This document shows, in pieces, positions 9,438 to 17,335 of a DNA stretch of 64,000 nucleotides. Location: contig QQUE01000007.1 of assembly GCA_008501765.1 (NCBI GenBank), positions 794,186-858,185 of the forward strand, in the 5' to 3' direction. How positions within the stretch are numbered: the first letter of the stretch is position 1; the number at the start of each line of letters is the position of its first letter. A program made the translations under genes and the position numbers. The notes under the pieces were generated by a model. That model ran no database searches. It had not been told where the DNA came from and worked only from the letters and a program-made list of their open reading frames with translations. This stretch comes from Calditrichota bacterium. Lineage in GTDB: Bacteria; Zhuqueibacterota; Zhuqueibacteria; Zhuqueibacterales; Geothermadaptataceae.

Positions 9438-11230
9438 GAGTCATCGCCAGATTCTTCGTCCGTGTCAACCGATGCATCGGTCGCATCGCTCCCAGAATTG
9501 CCTGAGGCAGACTCAATTTTTTCTGAAATCTGTTCGATTACATGAAACGAGTCATTGACTGCTTCTTGCTCATTATAAATCATTCCACGCGTAATAGCAA
9601 CAGCATCCTGAAAAAGCGTGATGACCTGCTCGTCCAAAGTCAGTTTTCCTGCCTCCAGATTGAGAGTGAGTCCCTCAATCGATTCCGCGAATGAAGCAAT
9701 GTGATTAAACGCAAACAATTGTGCTGAATTCGCCAGCGACGAGGCGGCATTTCTGATCTCACTTTGAGCGGTCGCCCGCTCTTCACCTTTTTCCAGTTTC
9801 ATAACTGCATTTTCAAAAATGGTTAAATCGGCTTCAGTCTCTTCCTCAAAAATCCGGTTAAAAACAGATTTTTCGTTGATTTCCGCAACAAAGTTCTCAC
9901 CCAAATCTTCGTCTAATTCTGTTCCCGGCAACTCGACGCCAAACTCGTCATCCAGATCTTCGTCCAGGGCTTCCCCAAGTTTTGTATTCACATTTTTTTC
10001 CAGATTCACTTGTTTTTTCAAAACCACACCTGTATCCAGGGTGTCGCCCGGGATAAGATCAAAATTTTCAAGCGGATCCATATTTTTTTCTTCGGAAGAA
10101 TCAAGCGCTTCGTTGTTCGATTTTGGTTGAACTTCGGGCGTGATAACCGGTTTGACCGACGAGTCCTTTTTAACACTTGCCACATATGTTCTTTTGCCAG
10201 ACTGGTTGCTTTTCAAGCCGGTTACGATCAGCATAACACGCAAAGTATTTTCCAGATCGGGGTCCATCCGTGCACCCCAAATGACCCGTGCAGCCGGATC
10301 GAGACGCTCAGCCACGGCTTGCATAATTTGGCGTGCATCTTTTAAGCTCATATCATTGCCGCCGGTAATATTGATCAGTGCCGACTTTGCGCCAACAATT
10401 TCAACATCCAGCAATGGATTTTGAACAGCCATTTCCACCGCTTCCAGAGCTTTTTCGTCGCCATTGCTCTCGCCGAGACCAATCATTGCCGTACCACCAT
10501 CCCGCATCACCGCGCGAATATCAGCGAAATCCAAGTTCACTAAGCCTTTTTCCGTGACAAGCTCGGTAATTCCTTTCACCGCATTGACGAGTATTTCATC
10601 GGAAACTTTAAATGCCTGATTTAACGGCATATCAGGTACGATTTCGATGAGTTTATCATTTTGAACAACAATCACTGTGTCAGAATTTTTTTCCAGTTTT
10701 TCCAACCCTTGCATCGCGTTCTCATATCGCATAATACCCTCATCGGTAAACGGCACCGTGACCACGGAGATTGTTAACGCACCAAGATTGCGGGCGATTT
10801 CTGCCACAATTGGCGCACTGCCTGTCCCAGTTCCACCGCCGAGTCCGCAGGTGACAAAAACCAGATCTGTATTTTCTAACAACGCCGTTATTTCGGCTTC
10901 GGTTTCACGCGCAGAGCGCTCACCGATCTCTGGATCTGAACCCGCACCAAGTCCGTTTGTAATCTCCTTACCGATTAATATTTTTTCATCTGCATCAGCA
11001 TACAGCAAATCCTGAGCATCGGTATTAATCGTAATCGATTGCACGCCGGGGACGCCGATTTCAACCATGCGGGTGATCGTGTTATTGCCAGCGCCACCAC
11101 AGCCTACAACTTTAATTCTTGTTTTATGCGAGCTTAATAAAGACTGAATTTCTTTGTTTTTTTCAGTGTCTTTAATTTTTTTCGTTCGTTCGCCCTTTTC
11201 TTTCAACGATTCCTTGATGATTTTCTCCAT
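9416..11230 (-). CDS. ftsZ: FtsZ-family GTPase, archaeal-like core, with C-terminal pseudo-HPt domain
   Basis: This is a 604-residue tubulin/FtsZ-family protein. Residues 38-340 hold the GTPase core: GCGGAGNN, the tubulin signature GGGTGTG (131-137) and the T7 loop NLDFADI (232-238) with its catalytic Asp. The wording of the core (AFKVSDEIL, VKGITELV, AMIGLGES, ARVIWGA) resembles archaeal FtsZ more than ordinary bacterial FtsZ. An acidic linker (about 345-465) leads to residues 466-575, which follow the CheA P1 helical pattern; at the phospho-histidine position there is Ser (AASSLANSAQLFAF). No C-terminal FtsA/ZipA-binding peptide is seen. A basic stretch precedes the core. AGGAG precedes the ATG by 4 bases. 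The gene is not in a dcw cluster; its neighbours are pseudo-HPt proteins, ParA and receivers. It is therefore probably a second FtsZ with a regulatory or scaffolding task. Confidence 0.9.
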   Translation of the reverse strand: MEKIIKESLKEKGERTKKIKDTEKNKEIQSLLSSHKTRIKVVGCGGAGNNTITRMVEIGVPGVQSITINTDAQDLLYADADEKILIGKEITNGLGAGSDPEIGERSARETEAEITALLENTDLVFVTCGLGGGTGTGSAPIVAEIARNLGALTISVVTVPFTDEGIMRYENAMQGLEKLEKNSDTVIVVQNDKLIEIVPDMPLNQAFKVSDEILVNAVKGITELVTEKGLVNLDFADIRAVMRDGGTAMIGLGESNGDEKALEAVEMAVQNPLLDVEIVGAKSALINITGGNDMSLKDARQIMQAVAERLDPAARVIWGARMDPDLENTLRVMLIVTGLKSNQSGKRTYVASVKKDSSVKPVITPEVQPKSNNEALDSSEEKNMDPLENFDLIPGDTLDTGVVLKKQVNLEKNVNTKLGEALDEDLDDEFGVELPGTELDEDLGENFVAEINEKSVFNRIFEEETEADLTIFENAVMKLEKGEERATAQSEIRNAASSLANSAQLFAFNHIASFAESIEGLTLNLEAGKLTLDEQVITLFQDAVAITRGMIYNEQEAVNDSFHVIEQISEKIESASGNSGSDATDASVDTDEESGDDSKKKIKI

Positions 11231-11280
11231 TGCTGCTCCTGCTCATAAAAGGGGTCAATTCCATTCCATTTGACAAAAAT

Positions 11281-13503
11281 TCAATTCGATTGAGGTGCCG
11301 TAAAATCCTCAAGCGATTGAATTATGCGTATTATTTCTCGTTGTATTTTTTTAAAATCCGCCGTTTCCAAATCTTTTCCAGATGCCGCTTTTTTATATAA
11401 CTCAAATCCCTTTTTAATGATGGCTAACGGTTTGTCGGCGCAAGGTAAATGCAGCAGCAAAACTTTAGAAATTATTTCTTCGACCAATTCGGGAAAGGCA
11501 GAAAAACTATCCATGCTCATCTTATTTGCCAGGCCTTTCAGGGAATACCCGGACAACTCCAGATTTTCCAAAGCAAGACGGTCGGTTGGCGACTTCGATA
11601 ACGTATTAATAGCTTCAAAAGCGACCCGGTAATAAAGTTCCGCTTCCGAATGAAAACCAATCAATTCAGCGTCTGCTTTCAAGGCAGCTGAATTTAAATA
11701 ATCGTCTCGAATTGTGAGTTGTTCGCTACCGCTCCCATTCGTAGAAGGCGGCTGCCCGGAATTTTTTCCATCTGTACTTTTACTGTTTTCCGTGTGATCT
11801 GAAATTTCTTTTATCAGTTTGTACAACTCTTCGTCATTTTCTCCCGGTAGCTTAATCATCTGATCTGAGTTATCTGATGCTTCCGGGACAAATTCGATTG
11901 AGGATTTTTCATCATCGTCAAATTGTGATGATATTTTGGATTTATTATCAGGACTAACCGATTCGGTCACCTGTTGTTGCGTCGCGTGCTCCAGCACTGC
12001 TTCGATCCGTCCAGTTTTCGCGGAAGGATTTAATTCGAAACTGGAATTTGCAGTTTCAATTGCTCCCAACTCCACTTCGTTGTCAAACCGGTCAAAATCG
12101 GCCATTTTTTCAATAATGTGCCCGATCCGACTCCGCTGTTCGTCATTCAGTTTTTCTTCCAAACTATAATGCAAACAATCGGTAATTTCGCTAATGAAAG
12201 AAATGTTCCCGTTTGTTAAATGCCGGTATGGCATTTTTAATCGCGCCATCAATTTCTGTGATTTTTGTGCAATTGCTTCCGCATCATCAAACCCATGTAT
12301 CATTGCCGATTCCTGCAAATCCAAAAACGCGAGTTGTAATTTTTTCAACAGGTGTTGCATATTTTTATCAGGCTGAAGCCCGGAAACCAGCTCTTTTATT
12401 TTCGCGATCGATCCGTGAGCTTCGCTGATAAATCCGTTTTTCAACACGACCGGTTCTCGCGGCAGTGAATCAATAAATTTGAGATCACCAAGCTTGTGTA
12501 TCGCTGGTTTGTGTGTTTGTTCAATTGCAGAAGCCTCGAACACAGAATCAATTTCCAGCGATTCGATCTCTTCGATCACGTTGGAATTTAACAAGCTTTC
12601 TTCATTTGCATCATCGAAAGATGTAGCAGCATCTTCCTCAGTTACAAGCTCCGACTTGTCGGTCTCGGCAGGGACTAAATTGTCCGAGCTGCTATTCTCA
12701 TATTCGATGACGCTGTCGCTAAAAGTTGCTGGATTGACCGCAAACAGATCGTCTGAAAACTCGCTGTTCTCCGCAGGTTCTTTGACCGGTTCCGTGTCCT
12801 CCGTTGAATCTGCAAATTTGGAATCAAACTGGGTGAGATCAAAACTATCTGTTTTTGTGAAAACATCGTCTTCCTCTTCGAGAGACTCCATTTCATCAAA
12901 CTTGATATCATCGAGAAGCATTTCTTTTTCTTTGATAAATAATTCCGCCACTTCAGAATCTGACTCAGCAGAAAAATTGTCTTCTGTTTGGGGAATGGAA
13001 GATTCTTCCTTTGCCCCGGTGTTTTCTTCAAGCGGCACACTTTCTTCCAAGGCATGAATGTCTGATTCAAATGCTATTTCCGATTTGAATTCTCCAGTGA
13101 TAATCTCGAGCATTTGTTTTTTCGTCGACATATCATGAATAACATCGATGAGCGAATCGACTAAATCAACCGCGAGCAGATTTATTGCCTCTTTCATCCC
13201 TGGTGTTCGAATTTCAGGTTGCCGCAACTTGTGCAGCGTCTCATCGAGGGAAAGTTCAAAATCGTGGATACGTTCAATATCCCCCATGCGCTTGATATCA
13301 TTTTGGGGATTTTCAGAATTTTTTAAAAATTCAAGTACCTGGGCAATTAAAAAATAATCATCTTCTTCAATATTTTTAGCTAAAGTAGACAGGTTTTTCA
13401 ATTGCTGGCTGAAGCAGGTAAAAAAGTAGCTGTGGGTGGTAAAAAAACGCCGTATCAACTCTTCACGGAATTCTTCAAAGTCGTACGTTTGCGCGTTTAA
13501 CAT
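11281..13503 (-). CDS. large acidic protein with multiple degenerate HPt modules
   Basis: This 740-residue protein belongs to no family that I can name. The first 150 residues are helical. Residues about 150-350 are a very acidic, Ser/Glu/Asp-rich, probably disordered linker. One helical unit at about 360-430 holds IHGFDDAEAIAQKS, nearly the same as IHGYDGVEAIAERM in the protein two genes on. A C-terminal pair follows another linker: LNSAALKADAELIGF (about 603-617), where Ala replaces the HPt histidine, and SGYSLKGLANKMSM (about 651-664), where Tyr stands before an intact SLKG. None has the His of a phosphotransfer domain. I start at ATG 13503 with AAGAGG 7 bases upstream; an upstream TTG (13527) is less likely. 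It is the first gene of the set with ftsZ (50-bp gap) and has a sigma28-like promoter upstream. Confidence 0.78.
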   Translation of the reverse strand: MLNAQTYDFEEFREELIRRFFTTHSYFFTCFSQQLKNLSTLAKNIEEDDYFLIAQVLEFLKNSENPQNDIKRMGDIERIHDFELSLDETLHKLRQPEIRTPGMKEAINLLAVDLVDSLIDVIHDMSTKKQMLEIITGEFKSEIAFESDIHALEESVPLEENTGAKEESSIPQTEDNFSAESDSEVAELFIKEKEMLLDDIKFDEMESLEEEDDVFTKTDSFDLTQFDSKFADSTEDTEPVKEPAENSEFSDDLFAVNPATFSDSVIEYENSSSDNLVPAETDKSELVTEEDAATSFDDANEESLLNSNVIEEIESLEIDSVFEASAIEQTHKPAIHKLGDLKFIDSLPREPVVLKNGFISEAHGSIAKIKELVSGLQPDKNMQHLLKKLQLAFLDLQESAMIHGFDDAEAIAQKSQKLMARLKMPYRHLTNGNISFISEITDCLHYSLEEKLNDEQRSRIGHIIEKMADFDRFDNEVELGAIETANSSFELNPSAKTGRIEAVLEHATQQQVTESVSPDNKSKISSQFDDDEKSSIEFVPEASDNSDQMIKLPGENDEELYKLIKEISDHTENSKSTDGKNSGQPPSTNGSGSEQLTIRDDYLNSAALKADAELIGFHSEAELYYRVAFEAINTLSKSPTDRLALENLELSGYSLKGLANKMSMDSFSAFPELVEEIISKVLLLHLPCADKPLAIIKKGFELYKKAASGKDLETADFKKIQREIIRIIQSLEDFTAPQSN

Positions 13504-13644
13504 AAATAGACCTCTTGATGTTTGCAACCGAACGTGATTATCAATAAGAGTTCAATTAGTTGTGAGCAGCGAAGAAAGAGCAACTTTTCTTCTGAAAGGA
13601 TTTAAAATTTACTTGATAATTAAATTACCTAAAATGTTGAATAA

Positions 13645-13672
13645 TTATCGGCCAATTATGCTTAAAGTTTTA
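13645..13672 (-). promoter_or_regulatory. sigma28 (FliA)-like promoter upstream of the pseudo-HPt/ftsZ genes
   Basis: Read on the minus strand, TAAA (13672-13669) is followed after 16 bases by GCCGATAA (13652-13645), which is the exact enterobacterial FliA -10 box; the usual spacing is 15. It lies about 140 bases before the ATG at 13503. Three related GTCGAT boxes lie upstream of other transcription units in this block. Confidence 0.55.
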
Positions 13673-13761
13673 AATTATTAGAAAATTATCATGCAAATCA
13701 TATTGATTTAATTAAAGTAAGAAAATTAACGGGGTTGTGACGATTCAGAGAAATTGTCTGA

Positions 13762-14154
13762 TCATAAAACCTGGGTGAGATCTTCAGCCTTTTGCAAATC
13801 CATTTTTACTCCATCCAATTCATCGAACAGGAGATCGAGGCTGAGTGGTTTTGCAAAAACTTTGCGGATACCGATATTTTTGGCTTTGCTAATTATATTG
13901 CTGCTGCTATAAGCTGTGAACATCATGACTTCGAGTTCGGGTTGTGCCAAAAGTAATTCACTACATATTTGCAATCCATTGCTATCCGGCAAACGATAGT
14001 CACATAAGACTATATCAAAGGTGTTGTTCTTAAAAACTGTCATCGCTTTTTTTCCACTACCCGCGCCATTTACAAGAAAACCTTCATGCATTAGCAAATC
14101 CTGCAGGCCTTGCAATGTGTTTTCATCATCTTCGATAATTAGGACTCGCAACAC
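13762..14154 (-). CDS. single-domain response regulator (REC)
   Basis: This 130-residue protein consists of one receiver domain. The acidic pocket is EDD near the N-terminus, the phospho-acceptor Asp is in LCDYRLPD, the conserved Thr is in MFTAYSS and the Lys is in VFAKPLS. It has no output domain, so it would work by protein contact or as a phosphate sink. The start is GTG (14154) with GGAG 8 bases upstream. It is the last gene of the REC-PATAN / ParA / REC unit, 20 bases after parA. Confidence 0.93.
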   Translation of the reverse strand: MLRVLIIEDDENTLQGLQDLLMHEGFLVNGAGSGKKAMTVFKNNTFDIVLCDYRLPDSNGLQICSELLLAQPELEVMMFTAYSSSNIISKAKNIGIRKVFAKPLSLDLLFDELDGVKMDLQKAEDLTQVL

Positions 14155-14174
14155 TGGACATCTCCGTTTCCAAC

Positions 14175-14984
14175 TTATGCTGCAATTACGGCAGCATCAT
14201 CGCTTTTTTCTTCAGTTTTTTTTACTTTTTGTGCTACAACTTCTTTCGCCAGATTCAAATAGCTCTGTGCTCCTTTACTTGTACGATCGATCAAGTAAGC
14301 TGGTTTCCCATAAAATGGCACTTCCGCCAAACGGATGTTGCGTGGAATCATCGTTTCAAAAACTAGCCCCTGCAAAGTATAGCGAACTTTATTGATGACT
14401 CTTTTGGAGAGGTTGTTCCGTTTATCGACCATCGTTAGAAGAAAACCACGGTATTGCAACTCCGGATTGTGCTCAATTTTGAGATTACGGGTCATCTTTA
14501 AAAACCGTCCCAATGCCTTAAGAGCATAATATTCGCATTGAATCGGAACGATCATCGAATGCGCAGCGATCAATGCATTGTAGGTAAGATTTCCTAACGA
14601 GGGGGGACAATCGATTATTATGTAGTCATAAAGATCGCTTATTTCGTTCAATGAATTTCGTAGAATGGAATTATTCGTGGCGCCGATCAGGCTTTTGCGA
14701 TCCACCTCGTCCGACCAAACATTGGAAGGCACGAAATGAAAAAGCTCCATTTCAGTGGGATGGATGCATTCTTTTATCGGTATATTTTTGGTAAAGACTT
14801 CCAAAATGCCCGCTCGAATATCGTAGCGGCCATAGCCAAAACTTGTTGCAATACTTCCCTGTGGGTCCATATCAACGAGCAAAGTTTTATAGCCCAGTTG
14901 AGCTAAACTTGCTCCAAAATTAACAGCTGTAGTCGTTTTTCCAACGCCGCCCTTTTGGCTGGCAATGGCAATAATTTCTCCCAT
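14175..14984 (-). CDS. parA: ParA/MinD-family partitioning ATPase, without ParB
   Basis: This 269-residue P-loop ATPase starts with the deviant Walker A motif KGGVGKTT, whose first Lys is the signature of the ParA/MinD group. Walker B-like DYIIIDCPPS and the VDMDPQG switch follow. ParA proteins dimerise with ATP, bind DNA or membrane non-specifically and position cargo by gradients. No N-terminal HTH is present, so it is of the small chromosomal (Soj) type. There is no ParB gene beside it, unlike parAB loci; the neighbours are receivers and, past a promoter, the FtsZ/pseudo-HPt genes. This suggests positioning of a protein complex rather than chromosome segregation, as known for chemoreceptor-associated ParA homologues. 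It has a GGAGAG ribosome site. Confidence 0.93.
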   Translation of the reverse strand: MGEIIAIASQKGGVGKTTTAVNFGASLAQLGYKTLLVDMDPQGSIATSFGYGRYDIRAGILEVFTKNIPIKECIHPTEMELFHFVPSNVWSDEVDRKSLIGATNNSILRNSLNEISDLYDYIIIDCPPSLGNLTYNALIAAHSMIVPIQCEYYALKALGRFLKMTRNLKIEHNPELQYRGFLLTMVDKRNNLSKRVINKVRYTLQGLVFETMIPRNIRLAEVPFYGKPAYLIDRTSKGAQSYLNLAKEVVAQKVKKTEEKSDDAAVIAA

Positions 14985-15005
14985 ATCGCTCTCCGCTCAG
15001 GTTGT

Positions 15006-15677
15006 TTAGTCGATCATGTTGGAATTGAGCAAGGATTTCCAATCGCGAGTTATCGTTTTCTTTTCACAAGTAAAATGTGGCGTGGTGTGATAGTCAACCT
15101 GATCCCAATCAAGTATACTCTGCAGTGCATTTTCTCCTTCGAGATCACCACATTCGGCATGAACTATCTGCCCTTTTTGAACATAAATTCTTCCATTATT
15201 CAAACCATTTTCAATCAACATCATCGTCGTTTTATGCGAAAGACAATTTGTTTCAACCATTTCCTTGATTCGCGTCTGTGCATAAGCCGCCTGCAAATCA
15301 ACTTCGGTTGGCAGAACCAGATCAATGATATATCGTCTTAAAGTTTGAAGTTCGAAGGGTTTTTCAATAAATAAAAAATTTTCCACATCATTTGTTTCTT
15401 CTTCAAGGATGTCGGCACCATAAGCTGTCATAATAATCGAATGGATACCCGGCCATTTTTTCCGAACATTCTTTAAAAGTTCGAATCCTGACATTCTCGG
15501 CATTCGAACATCGGAGATGACGAGACTGACCTCATTTTCCAACAGAAAAGCATTCGCGGCCTCGGGTGAATTAAACGTAGTTACATCGAGACACGTTTCA
15601 TTCCTGCTTAAATAACGCGACATACTCCATGTCAAATCTTCTTCGTCATCAACAATTACAATTTTCTTTTTTTCCAT
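15006..15677 (-). CDS. response regulator with C-terminal PATAN (DUF4388-like) domain
   Basis: This 223-residue protein has a REC domain at about 1-125 (DDEED pocket, acceptor Asp in VISDVRMP, Lys in FIEKPFE). The C-terminal part (about 150-215) contains GRIYVQKGQIVHAECGD and ALQSILDWDQ, the pattern of the PATAN/DUF4388 domain, which occurs in bacterial signalling and motility proteins and takes part in protein contacts. I start at ATG 15677, where GGAG lies about 9 bases before; the frame is open to 15734. It leads the unit with ParA (21-bp gap) and the single REC. A GTCGATAT box lies about 220 bases upstream. Confidence 0.88.
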   Translation of the reverse strand: MEKKKIVIVDDEEDLTWSMSRYLSRNETCLDVTTFNSPEAANAFLLENEVSLVISDVRMPRMSGFELLKNVRKKWPGIHSIIMTAYGADILEEETNDVENFLFIEKPFELQTLRRYIIDLVLPTEVDLQAAYAQTRIKEMVETNCLSHKTTMMLIENGLNNGRIYVQKGQIVHAECGDLEGENALQSILDWDQVDYHTTPHFTCEKKTITRDWKSLLNSNMID

Positions 15678-15898
15678 AGCCTGAATCTCCATCAACGCAA
15701 TAATAATTCGCTTCTTTTGCAAAGGATATGCCACAGCTATATATAGCGATGAAAAAGAGCATTCTATGAATTATTTACAAAATTCTAATGATTAATGGCA
15801 AGAATTGGAGGACTTTTGTGAGGATAAATGAAAATTGTGTAAAATGCGTTTTAAAAATATCACAAAGGTAGCGTAAATTTATTTGGTAAGCTGGCTGA

Positions 15899-15906
15899 AT
15901 ATCGAC
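15899..15906 (-). promoter_or_regulatory. GTCGATAT box upstream of the REC-PATAN/parA unit
   Basis: On the minus strand this reads GTCGATAT. Its flanks, CGTAC and TTTTAT before and TTC then GCCA after, also occur around the box at 22183-22190. It may be a -10-like promoter element or a binding site for a regulator. No convincing -35 was found. Confidence 0.35.
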
Positions 15907-15952
15907 CATTAATAAAATGTACGCTATCTAAATCGATCAATTTGGCTGCAAT

Positions 15953-17335
15953 CTAACCCGGGATATCATATAATTTCATTTTTTCCCGTAATGTTGATCT
16001 GGAAATTCCAAGTTCACGCGCTGTTTTCGATTTATTGCCGCTGCATTGCTCCAGCATATATTCGATGTGCATTTTTTCGATATCTGCCAAGGAGCCAAAG
16101 TGGCCGTTACCCAATGGATTCGCGCCGTTTAAACTTTTGATTACGCCGTTAGTCAAATCATCATTCAATTCAGCAGGTAAATGTTCAGCCTGAATTAACG
16201 GTTTATCACAAAGAATAACTGCCCGTTCCATCACATTTTTCAGTTCACGAACATTGCCGGGCCATTGATAGTGTAAAAGCAAATCTTTGGTTTCGCTCGT
16301 CAGGCCCTGAATTGATTTGTTAAATTCCCGGTTATTCGCTTCAATAAAAATATTTGCAAGAAAAATGATATCATCAGCCCGGTCGCGCAATGGCGGCAAT
16401 GTGATAACGATCACTTTCAACCTGTATAACAAGTCATCCCGGAATTCACCGTTATTAACCATTTCCTGCAAATCGCGATTTGACGCGGCGACGATGCGCA
16501 CGTCCAGCTTAATATCGGCGACACCGCCAATGCGTCGAAAACTCTGCGTTTCAAGAACGCGCAATATTTTTGGTTGCAGAGACTGTTGCATACTGGAAAT
16601 TTCGTCGAGAAAAATTGTCCCGTTATTTGCCATTTCAAACAGGCCTTTTTTCATGGTATCCGCTCCGGTGAAAGCCCCTTTTTCATGGCCAAACAACTCG
16701 GACTCCAATAAATTTTCCGGTATGGCAGCACAATTAACTTTAATAAATGGCTGGGAAGCACGGGCACTCCATTCATGCAACGCGTCGGCGACGAGCTCTT
16801 TGCCAGTCCCACTTTCCCCTTCGATAAGAAGTGAAGTTCGCGGCGTTTCGGCCACGATTTTTATCATGCGTTTCACTTCTTCCATCTTTTTGTTTACGCT
16901 GAACATATCCGTTTTGGGAAACATGGTTTCATTCTGCCGTTTCAGCCGCGCCACCTCCCGCTTCAGAGTTTGCGTTTCAACGGCTTTCTGCACAACCAAC
17001 TTCACTTCATCCAATTCGAATGGTTTCATGATATAATCGTAAGCACCTGATTTCATCGCCTCAACAGCAGGCTCCACATGCGTATTGGCCGTAATCATAA
17101 TTACCAGAATATCCGGGTCGACATCCTTGACAACATCCAGAACTTTTAAGCCACTTCCATCAGGTAATTTTAAATCAAGGATTACCAGGTCAATTAAATC
17201 CCGACGAAGAATTTGCTCGGCGTCCGCTGTTCGGAAAGCTGTTTGTACATTAAAATCATTCTTGCGAAATACATCAGCCAGGGTTATGCACAAATCTTCA
17301 TTGTCTTCAACAATTAATAAATTACACTTAAACAT
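15953..17335 (-). CDS. NtrC-type sigma54-dependent response regulator
   Basis: This 460-residue protein has REC (about 5-118; acceptor Asp in LVILDLKLPDG), a sigma54-interacting AAA+ domain (about 145-380; Walker A GESGTGKE, the sigma54 contact loop GAFTGA, Walker B FLDEISS, arginine finger region) and a Fis-type helix-turn-helix at the end (KTARELGISRSTLREK). When phosphorylated it would form a hexamer and open promoters bound by sigma54 RNA polymerase. Its ATG shares one base with the stop of the upstream hybrid kinase (TAATG), so the two are almost surely a cognate pair. The targets are not evident in the window; no clear -24/-12 site was found by eye. Confidence 0.95.
   Translation of the reverse strand: MFKCNLLIVEDNEDLCITLADVFRKNDFNVQTAFRTADAEQILRRDLIDLVILDLKLPDGSGLKVLDVVKDVDPDILVIMITANTHVEPAVEAMKSGAYDYIMKPFELDEVKLVVQKAVETQTLKREVARLKRQNETMFPKTDMFSVNKKMEEVKRMIKIVAETPRTSLLIEGESGTGKELVADALHEWSARASQPFIKVNCAAIPENLLESELFGHEKGAFTGADTMKKGLFEMANNGTIFLDEISSMQQSLQPKILRVLETQSFRRIGGVADIKLDVRIVAASNRDLQEMVNNGEFRDDLLYRLKVIVITLPPLRDRADDIIFLANIFIEANNREFNKSIQGLTSETKDLLLHYQWPGNVRELKNVMERAVILCDKPLIQAEHLPAELNDDLTNGVIKSLNGANPLGNGHFGSLADIEKMHIEYMLEQCSGNKSKTARELGISRSTLREKMKLYDIPG

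Noticed and set aside
8823-9545. Long plus-strand frame opposite the pseudo-HPt gene
   Set aside because: It is a shadow of the minus-strand coding frames; its protein is hydrophobic without any family pattern.
12479-13057. Ser-rich plus-strand frame
   Set aside because: It is the antisense of the acidic Glu/Ser linker of the large pseudo-HPt protein.
15461-15500. tRNA-like GTTCGAATCC string
   Set aside because: It is within the REC-PATAN gene and no cloverleaf can be formed around it.
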